Shown here: piece after piece, positions 43,382 to 52,552 of the stretch
Layout: each line of letters opens with the position of its first letter
Position numbering within the stretch: position 1 is the first letter of the stretch
Source: Paenibacillus gyeongsangnamensis
GTDB taxonomy: Bacteria; Bacillota; Bacilli; Paenibacillales; NBRC-103111
Assembly (NCBI RefSeq): GCF_027533625.1
Contig: NZ_JAQAGZ010000002.1
Span: 62,001 to 126,000 of the forward strand
DNA: 64,000 nucleotides
Direction of reading: 5' to 3'
The notes under the pieces: generated by a model
The model's database searches: none
The model's input: only the letters and a program-made list of their open reading frames with translations
What the model was told of the DNA's origin: nothing
Made by a program: the position numbers and the translations under genes

Positions 43382-44059
43382 ATGCAAATCTTGAAATCGG
43401 AAAATCTGCATGTGCAAGCATATAACATCATAAAAAAAGCTATACTCGAGGGCCAATATCAACCAGGCGAAAAAATAAAAGAAATCAAATTAGCCGAAAT
43501 ACTGGGAGTTAGCCGCGGACCTGTCAGAGAAGCCATTCGCATTCTTGTGCAGGAAGGTTTGTTAGTTCAAATTAACGGCCATTTATGCGTTTATAAACCA
43601 ACGTTTCAAGACTTGGTGGATCTTTACCAGTGTAGGGAAAGCTTGGAATCCCTCGCGTCCGGACTTGCCGCCAAACATATTACGGATGAAGAGTCAGAGG
43701 AACTTTCAAGCATACTCCAACAAACGAGAAAAGCTATAGCCGCCAATAACCGGTCGGAGATTATTCAATGGAACACCTTGTTTCACGATAAAATTATTCA
43801 CGCTTCCCGCAATAAAGAATTAATTAACGTTTTGAATACGATTCGGTCCAAAGTTTTGTTTATGCGGAACAGCGGTCATCATGCCTATTTTAGAGAAGAT
43901 GATTTTATCGATGAACACGAAGCGGTTTATCGAATGATTGTAGCAAGAGATGAAGTTAATGCCGTGAAAGAGATGAAACTTCATATACAAAAGGATATAG
44001 AAAAATTTTATGCTCTGATTGAAAAAACTCAGGGAGGCAACAGTTCGTTTTTAAAATAA
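43382..44059 (+). CDS. GntR family regulator with FCD ligand-binding domain
   Basis: 225 residues. Winged helix at residues 5-70 (QAYNIIKKAILEGQYQPGE, LAEILGVSRGPVREAIRIL) and an all-helical FCD domain at residues ~80-215 with metal-type His in NTLFHDKIIHAS and MKLHIQKD. The ATG at 43382 follows GGAGG. It probably senses an organic acid or amino-acid derivative and represses the MFS gene and possibly the convergent operon. Confidence 0.88.
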   Translation: MQILKSENLHVQAYNIIKKAILEGQYQPGEKIKEIKLAEILGVSRGPVREAIRILVQEGLLVQINGHLCVYKPTFQDLVDLYQCRESLESLASGLAAKHITDEESEELSSILQQTRKAIAANNRSEIIQWNTLFHDKIIHASRNKELINVLNTIRSKVLFMRNSGHHAYFREDDFIDEHEAVYRMIVARDEVNAVKEMKLHIQKDIEKFYALIEKTQGGNSSFLK

Positions 44060-44102
44060 GCATAGCGCTTTAATGAATTTAAACGTTCTGAATCGGTAAA
44101 AC

Positions 44103-44140
44103 AAGGTGAAGCACTCAATTGAGCGCTTCACCTTATTTTA
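44103..44140. terminator. Bidirectional terminator between gntR and the D-amino-acid operon
   Basis: AAGGTGAAGC / GCTTCACCTT with an inner CTCAATTGAG palindrome and T-rich tails on both sides. It separates the two convergent units. Confidence 0.85.
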
Positions 44141-44185
44141 TCAGAAGGAGTCTTCCATTATTCCCATTTTTTGGATTTTTCACGG

Positions 44186-45280
44186 TCATTTATTGCAAAG
44201 GTGCGCTTCAACCGGTATGCTTTGAAGCACCCGATCTCCATCACACAAATAAGTCTCCCGGCACATGTTCATAACGACGCACACATGGACAGGCAAAATT
44301 TCGATCCTGTCGCCTACCTTCAGCGAGTTCGTCGGCGAGACTTCGCAAACGCCATGTTCTTCGGATAATCTCACGATACGAAGATCCGGAAATTCAGGTA
44401 CAAGCCCATATCCGTAACGTTCATCGCGGGTCGGGGTCAGTGTTTTTGAGCCGGCGTCAATCACAAGCCGGTCCGGACTGGGACGGCTGACAACCGTTGC
44501 AATGATTGTAGCGGCAATGTCAGATACTTGGCATTTGTGAAGTTCTTCGGTTCGAAGATCATTAAAAATATAAGTTCCCGACCGAATTTCAGTTAGTCCT
44601 GGAACTTGAAGCGCATCTTCGCTAGTTATGGTAGACCCGGCGCTAATGACCGAAATTCCGAATCCTGCAGCTTTCAACGCATCCGCCGTTTCGATCATGC
44701 TGCGCGTCTCCCTATGCGAAATGTCCCGTATCACGGTTTCGTCTGTTGTATTATGAGCGTGGCCGGCATGTGTCATAATTCCGACCAAGTTAAGCTTGGA
44801 ATACTGCCGCGAATACTCCGCGAGCTTCACGGCGGCTTCGGGTGATATAACCCCGCACCGATTCATTCCGGTATCCACTTCAATCATGAAATCGAGAGTT
44901 CGATCATTGACGGTGACCGCCTCCGCTAGCGCATCGACGGCACATTCGCTGTCTACCGTAAAACGAAAATAGCCTGTTGAGGTTTCCAGCAACTTTTGCA
45001 ATCGGGCGATTTTCACCTTTCCTACCAACGGATAAGCTATATAAATATTTTGAATGCCATGCCGGGCCATCGTTTCTGCTTCGCTTAATTTGGCGACAGT
45101 GATGCCAACAGCTCCGAGAGCAATTTGCCGTTTGGCCCAGTACACGCTCTTATGCGTTTTGATATGCGGGCGCAGGGCAACACCGCGCCGGTCAGCCAAC
45201 GATTGCATTTTTATCAGATTTTCCCCCGCTTTTGCCTGATCAATGACCACTGCCGGGGTATCCAGTTCATGAATATACAT
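44186..45280 (-). CDS. D-threonine aldolase / D-serine dehydratase-like PLP enzyme
   Basis: 364 residues of the alanine-racemase-fold DSD/DTA family. ELDTPAVVID begins the protein; the PLP lysine is in RPHIKTHKS near residue 41. The C-terminal metal site is seen as EEHGVC and ILPVHVCVV (His and Cys near residues 333-345), the Zn/Mn site of the family. It acts on beta-hydroxy D-amino acids, cleaving or dehydrating them. It is the last gene of the long minus-strand operon and ends at the bidirectional terminator. Confidence 0.85.
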   Translation of the reverse strand: MYIHELDTPAVVIDQAKAGENLIKMQSLADRRGVALRPHIKTHKSVYWAKRQIALGAVGITVAKLSEAETMARHGIQNIYIAYPLVGKVKIARLQKLLETSTGYFRFTVDSECAVDALAEAVTVNDRTLDFMIEVDTGMNRCGVISPEAAVKLAEYSRQYSKLNLVGIMTHAGHAHNTTDETVIRDISHRETRSMIETADALKAAGFGISVISAGSTITSEDALQVPGLTEIRSGTYIFNDLRTEELHKCQVSDIAATIIATVVSRPSPDRLVIDAGSKTLTPTRDERYGYGLVPEFPDLRIVRLSEEHGVCEVSPTNSLKVGDRIEILPVHVCVVMNMCRETYLCDGDRVLQSIPVEAHLCNK

Positions 45281-45314
45281 ACGCCATCTCCTCTATGAAT
45301 TGCCGCATGAATTT

Positions 45315-46280
45315 TTACCAGTGCAAAACAGTACCCACACCTTGTTCTTTTGCCATCTGGATGGCAAGAGTTGCTGTCGTAATATCCTGTAAGGCAATCC
45401 CGGTCGAGTCAAAAACGGTAACGGAGGTTTCAAGCTGCCGTCCCGTGTGCTTTCCTAATAAAACATTTCCAATTTCGGTAACTTGGCAATCCTCCAAACC
45501 TTGCAGCTCACCGATCGTTCGAGACTGATGCTCATCGTCAACAAATATTTCTGCAAGTTGCAGAACAGATTTATCCAGTTCCGATTTTCCTTTCGTATCG
45601 GCTCCCATTGCATTGATATGACAACCGGGTTTTACGTACTCCGTAAAGACAAAAGATGATGTAGCCGGTGTAGATGTCACGATGATATCTGCATCCAAAA
45701 TAGTTTCCTCTACCGTTGAACACACTTGTAAATTGACCTTGTCTTTAAAACGATCTATATAATTAGGCAACGATTTCCCGGAATGACCTAAACACCGGAC
45801 CTCAGTGATACCCGGCCGAACGAAGAGAAGCCCTTCTGTTTGAATCATACCTTGTATTCCCGTCCCAATCACGGCAAGCTTCCTTGCTTGTTTCGAAGCA
45901 AATAGATCTGCGGCAACAGCGCCTGCCGCCCCTGTACGAATGGTTGTTATATAGTTGCCATCCAAGAAAGCCGTTGGTTTTCCAGTATTCGGATCGATTA
46001 AAACGATAGTGGCCTGATGTGCCTCCTCATTCATAATTCGATTATTTGTCCAGAAACCGGCGGCCTTTAAACCAAGAGTGTCTTTGGCGGGTAAATACCC
46101 TGATTTGACTCCGAAAACGGCGTTCTCGGAAAGTTTTTCTCTGACGATCGGAAATGTAAGACCTTCCTTTGAGGAGTTCGCCGTGTAGGCATGTTTAACC
46201 GCCTCCATAACCATATCAAAAGTAAGCAGATTCTTTATATCATCCGTCGATAAGCATATAATATCAGCCAAGTACTCCAA
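45315..46280 (-). CDS. Ornithine cyclodeaminase/mu-crystallin family protein
   Basis: 321 residues. The NAD-binding Rossmann motif VIGTGIQG lies near residue 140, and IRTGAAGAVAADLFA just before it is the family hallmark. Members are ornithine cyclodeaminase, alanine dehydrogenase, ketimine reductase, or the DauB-type imino acid reductase. In an operon for D-amino acids an imine reductase or amino acid dehydrogenase role is plausible. It lies 23 bp after the D-aminoacylase gene. Confidence 0.87.
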   Translation of the reverse strand: MEYLADIICLSTDDIKNLLTFDMVMEAVKHAYTANSSKEGLTFPIVREKLSENAVFGVKSGYLPAKDTLGLKAAGFWTNNRIMNEEAHQATIVLIDPNTGKPTAFLDGNYITTIRTGAAGAVAADLFASKQARKLAVIGTGIQGMIQTEGLLFVRPGITEVRCLGHSGKSLPNYIDRFKDKVNLQVCSTVEETILDADIIVTSTPATSSFVFTEYVKPGCHINAMGADTKGKSELDKSVLQLAEIFVDDEHQSRTIGELQGLEDCQVTEIGNVLLGKHTGRQLETSVTVFDSTGIALQDITTATLAIQMAKEQGVGTVLHW

Positions 46281-46303
46281 CTCCTAATCGGTTAAGTTCT
46301 ATG

Positions 46304-47899
46304 TCACACTTGTTTACGAAACAAAGCTTTTCCGTTTCGAATCCCTGTCACTTTTCCATCCTTTAACACTTCTTTGCCGCCTACAATCACATATTGAATT
46401 CCCTTTGCAAACGATTGCGGGTGCTCGTAAGTAGCACAATCCTCAATGGTAGCGGGATCAAAAACAACAACATCCGCACGAAGTCCGGGCTTCAGGAATC
46501 CGATTTGATCAAGCCTGAATATTTGCGCTGTAAGTCCCGTCATTCTGTGAATGCCTTCTTCTAAAGAATAAATTTTTGATTCATGCACGTAACGTTTAAC
46601 AATGCGTGGGAAAGTTCCGTATAATCGTGGATGAGCCGTATCACCGCTGTAAATTCCGTCGGAACCGACAACGGAACGGGAATGTTGAAGAACAGCGATA
46701 AGGTCTTCCTCTGTCGAATTCATTAAAATAACCCCGATCTCTCCACCCTCCTCAAGAAGTAAGTGAAAAGCGCACTCAAGAACCGGTTCACCTCTCAAAT
46801 GCGCGATCTCAGTCAATCTCATACCTTGATATTTCTTGTTTTCGTTTGTTCTAAAAGCATTTAGAATGACGTTTTCATAACCGATTGCCTTCATTCGATT
46901 TTCCCAGCCGGGAATCCCCGACTCGATATCTTCCGCCGCTTTTTGCTTTAACATCGGATTAGACAGTCGCACCAACATCTCCTTCACTCCCCCCTCCAAC
47001 AACCAGGAGGGAAGCAAGGCAGCCAAGGTGGTATTGCCGGCAAGATAGGGATACATGTCCGAGCTTGTCCAGACACCATCTTTCATTAGCTGATCGAGAA
47101 GCGTCAAGGTTTCGTTTACCAAACCGAAATTTTGTTTTCCGACCGTTTTATGATGGGAAATATGAACGGATACCCCCGTTTCCTTGCCAATTTTGATAGC
47201 TTCCTTTACGGATTCAACCAAACCGTCCGCTTGATTTCTCAAATGGGTAGCGTATACCCCATTGTATTTGGCAATAACACGGGCGAGTTCAATGATTTCA
47301 TCTTCGTCAGAATACGCGCCCGGAGCGTAAACAAGACCTGTTGACAACCCTAAAGCCCCTTGCTTCATCGCTTGCTCCAAAATAGCTTTCATGTGATTTA
47401 ATTCTTGGCTTGTCGGCTTTCGATTTTCAAATCCCATGATGGCGCTGCGTATGGTGCCATGCCCGATCAAAGAAGCAAAATTTACAGCAGGCTTCGCTTG
47501 CGCAACCTTATCAAGATATTCCGAATACGATTCCCAATCCCAACTAACATCCGGAAATCCCAGAACGGGAGCGGAATAGGACTTGTAGGTTTGAACCCCA
47601 TCATTTTTGAAAATAGGAGCCACCGAAAAACCGCAGTTCCCAAGAATTTCTGTCGTTACCCCTTGCGAAATTTTGGGCAGCGATTCAGGATGATGCAGCA
47701 AGGCCAGGTCCGAATGCGTATGCGAGTCTATGAATCCGGGGCAAATAACTAGACCGGTTGTATCGATTTCCGTTCGGCCACGTTCTGTAATTTGTCCAAT
47801 TTCAACAATCAGTTCTCCATCGAGAGCAATGTCCCCAATAAAAGACTCGCTTCCGGTTCCATCGACAATTAGGCCATTTCTGAGCACCAACTCGTACAT
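46304..47899 (-). CDS. N-acyl-D-amino-acid deacylase (D-aminoacylase)
   Basis: 531 residues, amidohydrolase superfamily. Metal ligands appear in DSHTHSDL near residue 60, EILGNCGFSVAP near residue 88 (the bridging Cys typical of D-aminoacylases), YATHLRNQADG near residue 217, and VHISHHKTVG near residue 247. SDGIYSGDTAHPR carries the catalytic Asp. It hydrolyses N-acyl-D-amino acids to the free D-amino acid. It is cytoplasmic and part of the operon with a peptide-type ABC transporter. Confidence 0.9.
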   Translation of the reverse strand: MYELVLRNGLIVDGTGSESFIGDIALDGELIVEIGQITERGRTEIDTTGLVICPGFIDSHTHSDLALLHHPESLPKISQGVTTEILGNCGFSVAPIFKNDGVQTYKSYSAPVLGFPDVSWDWESYSEYLDKVAQAKPAVNFASLIGHGTIRSAIMGFENRKPTSQELNHMKAILEQAMKQGALGLSTGLVYAPGAYSDEDEIIELARVIAKYNGVYATHLRNQADGLVESVKEAIKIGKETGVSVHISHHKTVGKQNFGLVNETLTLLDQLMKDGVWTSSDMYPYLAGNTTLAALLPSWLLEGGVKEMLVRLSNPMLKQKAAEDIESGIPGWENRMKAIGYENVILNAFRTNENKKYQGMRLTEIAHLRGEPVLECAFHLLLEEGGEIGVILMNSTEEDLIAVLQHSRSVVGSDGIYSGDTAHPRLYGTFPRIVKRYVHESKIYSLEEGIHRMTGLTAQIFRLDQIGFLKPGLRADVVVFDPATIEDCATYEHPQSFAKGIQYVIVGGKEVLKDGKVTGIRNGKALFRKQV

Positions 47900-47918
47900 T
47901 CGTTTCTCCTCCTATGGT

Positions 47919-48683
47919 TCAAATTCCCCGTCCGCCATCGACATCCAAAATCGATCCGGTTACCAGAGAAGCATCATCTGAAGCTAAATATAAAGCGGCA
48001 TTGGCGATATCTTTCGGTTCTGCCAATCTGCCAAGGGGAATGGATGAAATATACATCTTCTTTGCTTCCTGTTCATCACGTTCTCCAATGAATCCTTTTA
48101 ACATGGGTGTATTGACTGCTACCGGATTGATGGCTACTACACGAATTTGATAGTCGGCCAACTCCATAGCTAACGATTTGGTAAGGGTAACGACAGCGCT
48201 TTTGGAGGCTGCATATACATTTTGTCCAGCTCTGGGGCGAGAAGCGGAAATCGATGCTGTGTTAATAATAACACCCCCGCTTTTTTGCATTTTAAAAATA
48301 GGGACAGCATACTTACAGCCCCAGATCACTCCCTTTACATTGACATTAAAGATATGATCAAATATTTCTTCCGTAATATCTTCAATGTTATGCGGACTTA
48401 AGGGAACACCCGCATTATTATAGACGATATCCAGCTTGCCAAATTGCCTGAGAGTTTCTTCATACATCCTTTGAACTTCATCTGCTTTGCTGACATTAAC
48501 TTGGACAGGGAAACATTCTCCTCCTGACTTACGAATCATCTCGCAAGTTTCTTGAGCTGCCTCCAGTTTAAGATCAGCAATTACAACCTTCGCCCCTTGT
48601 TCGGCAAACAAATGAGCAGTGCTTCTGCCAATCCCGGATCCTGCGCCGGTAATTACCGCCACTCTATCTCTCAGTTTCATCAT
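47919..48683 (-). CDS. Short-chain dehydrogenase/reductase (SDR)
   Basis: About 254 residues from an ATG seven bases after GGAG; longer starts to 48695 are possible. Cofactor motif TGAGSGIGRST, NNAGVPL, catalytic Ser in TASISASR and Y-x-x-x-K in YAASKSA are all present. The Asp after the second strand (VIADLKLE) favours NAD. It probably oxidises a hydroxy-acid or carbonyl intermediate of the pathway. Confidence 0.88.
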   Translation of the reverse strand: MMKLRDRVAVITGAGSGIGRSTAHLFAEQGAKVVIADLKLEAAQETCEMIRKSGGECFPVQVNVSKADEVQRMYEETLRQFGKLDIVYNNAGVPLSPHNIEDITEEIFDHIFNVNVKGVIWGCKYAVPIFKMQKSGGVIINTASISASRPRAGQNVYAASKSAVVTLTKSLAMELADYQIRVVAINPVAVNTPMLKGFIGERDEQEAKKMYISSIPLGRLAEPKDIANAALYLASDDASLVTGSILDVDGGRGI

Positions 48684-48702
48684 ACTCATCTCCATTAATC
48701 AG

Positions 48703-49677
48703 TTAATTATAAAGATGACAGGCAATTTTATGCGAATTTTCCATTTCAATCATAGTTGGCTCTACTTCTTTACATACCGGTTTCACCATCGGACACCTTG
48801 TATGGAATCTGCAGCCTTTGGGCGGATTGACAGGACTGGGTACATCACCCTCCAATATAATTCTCTCTCTGCTTCTTTCCTTTTCCGGATTGGGAAGAGG
48901 AATGGCGGAAATTAATGCTTGTGTATATGGATGCAGAGGATTTTTGAACAGCTCGCCCTTAGGTGCGCTCTCCACAATTTTGCCGAGATACATTACGGCT
49001 ACTCGATCACTGATATACTTGACGACATTGAGATTGTGGGAAATAAACAAATAGGTAATGTTATATTCATTCTGAAGCTTCTTTAACAGATTGATGATTT
49101 GCGATTGAATGGAAACGTCCAAAGCGGATACCGCTTCATCGCAAACAATGAATTTGGGAGAAAGCGCCAGTGCCCTGGCAATAACAATGCGTTGCCGCTG
49201 TCCGCCGGAAAACTCATGCGGGAACCTTGTATAGGCATCTTCATTTAACCCGACATGGCGCAGGAGCTCATAAATTTTTTCCTTCTGCTCTCGGGTGCTG
49301 TACAGTTGATGAATTTGAAACGGCTCTCTCAGAGTTTCCCCTATACGCTTCCTAGGATTTAGTGAAGCATATGGATCTTGAAAAATAAGCTGCATATCTT
49401 TTCTAAAAGGCAGCAATTGCTTTTTCGTCAGACTGTTGATTGCTTGGCCCCCGAATTTAATTTCCCCTTCGGTGGGTTCCATCAGCCGAATAATCGTTCT
49501 TCCCAAAGTGCTCTTGCCGCAACCTGATTCTCCAACCAAGCTGAATGTTTCTCCCTCGAAAATCTCCAAATCGATGCCATCAACAGCTTTTACGTAATTT
49601 TTCGCTCCTTGCAACATTCCGCCGCTTAGAGGGAAATGCTTTTTTAAATCCTTTACTTCCAGCAAGGGCCGCTTCAT
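48703..49677 (-). CDS. Peptide ABC transporter ATPase, OppF/DppF-like
   Basis: 324 residues from the ATG at 49677, which overlaps the OppD-like stop by one base (TAATG). Walker A GESGCGKST, FQDPYASLNPRKR, signature FSGGQRQRIVIARAL, Walker B FIVCDEAVSALD and the C-terminal oligopeptide domain with PPKGCRFHTRCP are present; the cysteines of the latter bind an Fe-S cluster in this family. Confidence 0.92.
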   Translation of the reverse strand: MKRPLLEVKDLKKHFPLSGGMLQGAKNYVKAVDGIDLEIFEGETFSLVGESGCGKSTLGRTIIRLMEPTEGEIKFGGQAINSLTKKQLLPFRKDMQLIFQDPYASLNPRKRIGETLREPFQIHQLYSTREQKEKIYELLRHVGLNEDAYTRFPHEFSGGQRQRIVIARALALSPKFIVCDEAVSALDVSIQSQIINLLKKLQNEYNITYLFISHNLNVVKYISDRVAVMYLGKIVESAPKGELFKNPLHPYTQALISAIPLPNPEKERSRERIILEGDVPSPVNPPKGCRFHTRCPMVKPVCKEVEPTMIEMENSHKIACHLYN

Positions 49678-50666
49678 TACTGGTTCGCTCCCCTCAATTG
49701 CAATGGTTGTGAATGAACGCAACGAACATAATGGTTCGGAGCGATTTCCTTCAATTCGATATTTTCCATTTCGCACTCTCGAGTTTTATGGGGACAACGG
49801 TCTTGAAACCTACAACCCTTAGGCATATTTTTTGGAGATGGCACATTTCCTTCTATGACGAACAACTCTTCATCATCCGTATCCAAGGTAGGAATACATT
49901 TTAGCAGCGCTCTCGTATAAGGATGCTGCGGAGTATTGAAAATTTCATTTACGTACGCGGATTCTACGATTTGTCCCGCGTACATGACAATGACCTTGTC
50001 GCAAACTTCTGCGACAACCCCCAGATCATGAGTGATGAGCATCACACTCATCCCGTTCGTCTTGGATAATTCCTTAATAAGCTCGAGTATTTGCGCCTGT
50101 ACGGTAACGTCCAAAGCGGTAGTCGGCTCATCCGCGATCAATAGGGCCGGGGAGCAAGCCAATGAAACGGCAATCATGATACGTTGTCTCATACCACCCG
50201 ATAGCTGGTGGGGGTATTGTACCAACCGTTTCTCCGGCTCCGGAATACGAACTTCTTTCAGCAAGGCAATCGCTTTTTGCTCAGCTTGTTTCTTTGATAG
50301 CTTTTGGTGTTCAATTAACGGCTCCATAATTTGATAACCAATAGTGAAAACGGGGTTAAGCGAAGTCATGGGCTCTTGGAATATCATCGAAATCCGGTCG
50401 CCTCTGATTTTTCTCATGTCTTTCTCGGTATACTTTGATAAATCATTCCCTTGAAAAAGGATTTGACCTTTTGAAACTCGGCTAATACTGCGATCCATCA
50501 ACTGCAAAATGGTCAATGCGGTCACACTTTTTCCACTGCCGCTTTCCCCGACGATTCCAATCGTTTCCCCTGCATTTACCGAGAAACTGACATTAGCTAC
50601 GGGAGTAATGACTCCGCGTTCTGTTTGAATTTGAACCTCCAGGTTATCGACCCTTAACAGTTCCAC
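49677..50666 (-). CDS. Peptide ABC transporter ATPase, OppD/DppD-like
   Basis: 329 residues. Walker A GESGSGKSV, FQEPMTSLNPVF, signature LSGGMRQRIMIAVSL, Walker B LLIADEPTTALD and the C-terminal motif MPKGCRFQDRCPHKTREC are intact. It forms the ATPase heterodimer with the OppF-like subunit. Confidence 0.92.
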   Translation of the reverse strand: MELLRVDNLEVQIQTERGVITPVANVSFSVNAGETIGIVGESGSGKSVTALTILQLMDRSISRVSKGQILFQGNDLSKYTEKDMRKIRGDRISMIFQEPMTSLNPVFTIGYQIMEPLIEHQKLSKKQAEQKAIALLKEVRIPEPEKRLVQYPHQLSGGMRQRIMIAVSLACSPALLIADEPTTALDVTVQAQILELIKELSKTNGMSVMLITHDLGVVAEVCDKVIVMYAGQIVESAYVNEIFNTPQHPYTRALLKCIPTLDTDDEELFVIEGNVPSPKNMPKGCRFQDRCPHKTRECEMENIELKEIAPNHYVRCVHSQPLQLRGANQ

Positions 50667-50672
50667 GCCTGG

Positions 50673-51512
50673 TTACCTCCCTTTTTGTTTAGGATCCAAA
50701 ACATCACGAAGACCGTCTCCCAACAAATTGATTCCCAGGATGGTCACCGCAATAGCCAATCCCGGAAATATCGACATCCACGGCGCATCCGTCATATGCG
50801 TTCTCGAATCATAGAGCATGTTCCCCCAGCTCGGCTCCGGAGGCGGAGCGCCCAAACCGATAAAGCTTAAGGAGGTTTCAGCTAAAATCGCATAAGCGAA
50901 ATATACAGTCGATTGGACAATTAACACGGAAATGCAGTTGGGAAGAATATGCGAGAACATGATTCGGGTATCGCTTCCGCCCAAAACACGAATGGCCTGT
51001 ACATATTCGCTTTCCTTCAGACTAAGAACCATACCTCTTACAAGTCTTGCAAATCTTGGAATGTATGTGATGCCTACAGCTAAAATTACATTGCTTAGTC
51101 CGGGCCCTAACAACGCCATAACGCCGATTGCTAGAATAATGGTAGGGAAAGACATCAGCGCATCCATGGTCCTCATGATCACGGAATCGACCGTTTTGCC
51201 AAAATACCCGCTGATTACTCCCAGTACGGTACCAATCGTCGCCGCAATGGCCACTGAAAATAAAGCGGTAATCACCGTGATCCGCGCACCATAAACCACT
51301 CTGCTAAAAATATCCCGTCCGTAATCGTCTGTTCCCAAAAAGTGAAGCCCTGACGGCTGAGACGAAGCATTCATATAATCGTTGTCTTTGATCGGATCAA
51401 ATGGAGCAATAACGGGAGCCAGCAAGGCCGCTAGTAACAAAAGAAGGCAAATAATCAATCCAAGGACAGCCGTTCTCCTATTAAATAACCTTTTCATAAA
51501 TAGAGCGTACAT
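50673..51512 (-). CDS. Peptide ABC transporter permease, OppC/DppC-like
   Basis: 279 residues, six membrane helices. LGTDDYGRDIFSRVVYGARIT near residue 58 and the EAA loop region KESEYVQAIRVLGGSDTRIM are typical of DppC. It is six bases upstream of the OppD-like gene and twelve bases downstream of the DppB-like gene. Confidence 0.92.
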   Translation of the reverse strand: MYALFMKRLFNRRTAVLGLIICLLLLLAALLAPVIAPFDPIKDNDYMNASSQPSGLHFLGTDDYGRDIFSRVVYGARITVITALFSVAIAATIGTVLGVISGYFGKTVDSVIMRTMDALMSFPTIILAIGVMALLGPGLSNVILAVGITYIPRFARLVRGMVLSLKESEYVQAIRVLGGSDTRIMFSHILPNCISVLIVQSTVYFAYAILAETSLSFIGLGAPPPEPSWGNMLYDSRTHMTDAPWMSIFPGLAIAVTILGINLLGDGLRDVLDPKQKGR

Positions 51513-51524
51513 TGAATCGTCCCC

Positions 51525-52466
51525 TTATGAATAATGAATTCTAGGATCGAGCAAGCCATATAAGATATCCACGATAAAATTCACAAGGAGGTAAATAAAT
51601 GCGATATACATGAGAATCCCTTGAATAACCGGATAGTCTCGATTCATGATGGATGAGACAGTTAAAGAACCGAGCCCCGGCAAATTGCATACAATCTCGA
51701 TGACAACCGTTCCTCCAAGCAGAATGCCGAAATTAATCCCTAGTACGGTGATAATCGGCAACATAGAGTTTTTCAAGACATGCTTTAATATGATGACAGA
51801 CTGCTTTAAACCTTTTGCCCTAGCCGTCCTGATATAATCTTGATCTAGCACGTCCAAAAAGCTTGAACGCGTCATTCTGCTTACAATCGCCGATTGAATT
51901 AATCCCATTGCAAAGGCCGGAATAATAAAATACTGAATATTTTGCATAATATTCATGTCTATGGAATATCCGGCAAAAGGAAGTAAATTGAGCTTCACGG
52001 AAAAAAGCATAACCAATAAAAGGCCGGCCCAAAATTCCGGAATGGACAATCCGATTAACGACAGGATCGTAACAACATAATCGGTGAAAGTATTACTCCT
52101 AACTGCGGAGACAATGCCAAGCGGAATGCCGATCATGATGGAAATGGCAAATGCTGCGACCGACAAAGTCAGCGTTACTGGAAGCCTCTGAAGTATCAGC
52201 TCCGCTACAGGCATGTGACTATGAAGGGACATACCGATATTTCCTTGAAACACTTGTTTAATCCATGAAAAATACTGCACGTACAGAGGATCGTTCAAAC
52301 CGAGCTGCTGCCGCAACTCTTGCAAAGCCTTGGGATTCGACTCGCTACCCAGCATGACGGCGGCCGGATCGCCGGGAATTAGATGAATGTATAAAAAAAC
52401 GACGATTGAAAGAATTAACAAAATAACAACCAGGTTTAATGACCTTTTTATCATGTAATTATACAC
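51525..52466 (-). CDS. Peptide ABC transporter permease, OppB/DppB-like
   Basis: 313 residues, six membrane helices. LIPGDPAAVMLG near residue 30, GIPLGIVSA, and the EAA-loop part DYIRTARAKGLKQSVIILKH are typical of DppB. It pairs with the DppC-like permease. Confidence 0.92.
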   Translation of the reverse strand: MYNYMIKRSLNLVVILLILSIVVFLYIHLIPGDPAAVMLGSESNPKALQELRQQLGLNDPLYVQYFSWIKQVFQGNIGMSLHSHMPVAELILQRLPVTLTLSVAAFAISIMIGIPLGIVSAVRSNTFTDYVVTILSLIGLSIPEFWAGLLLVMLFSVKLNLLPFAGYSIDMNIMQNIQYFIIPAFAMGLIQSAIVSRMTRSSFLDVLDQDYIRTARAKGLKQSVIILKHVLKNSMLPIITVLGINFGILLGGTVVIEIVCNLPGLGSLTVSSIMNRDYPVIQGILMYIAFIYLLVNFIVDILYGLLDPRIHYS

Positions 52467-52552
52467 AAGCGCCCCTCCATTTCCTGCTTATAGAATTCCG
52501 GTCATATTTTTCAAGGGGTGCGGGTGGCGCCCCCTTGAAAATGGAGTCGACG

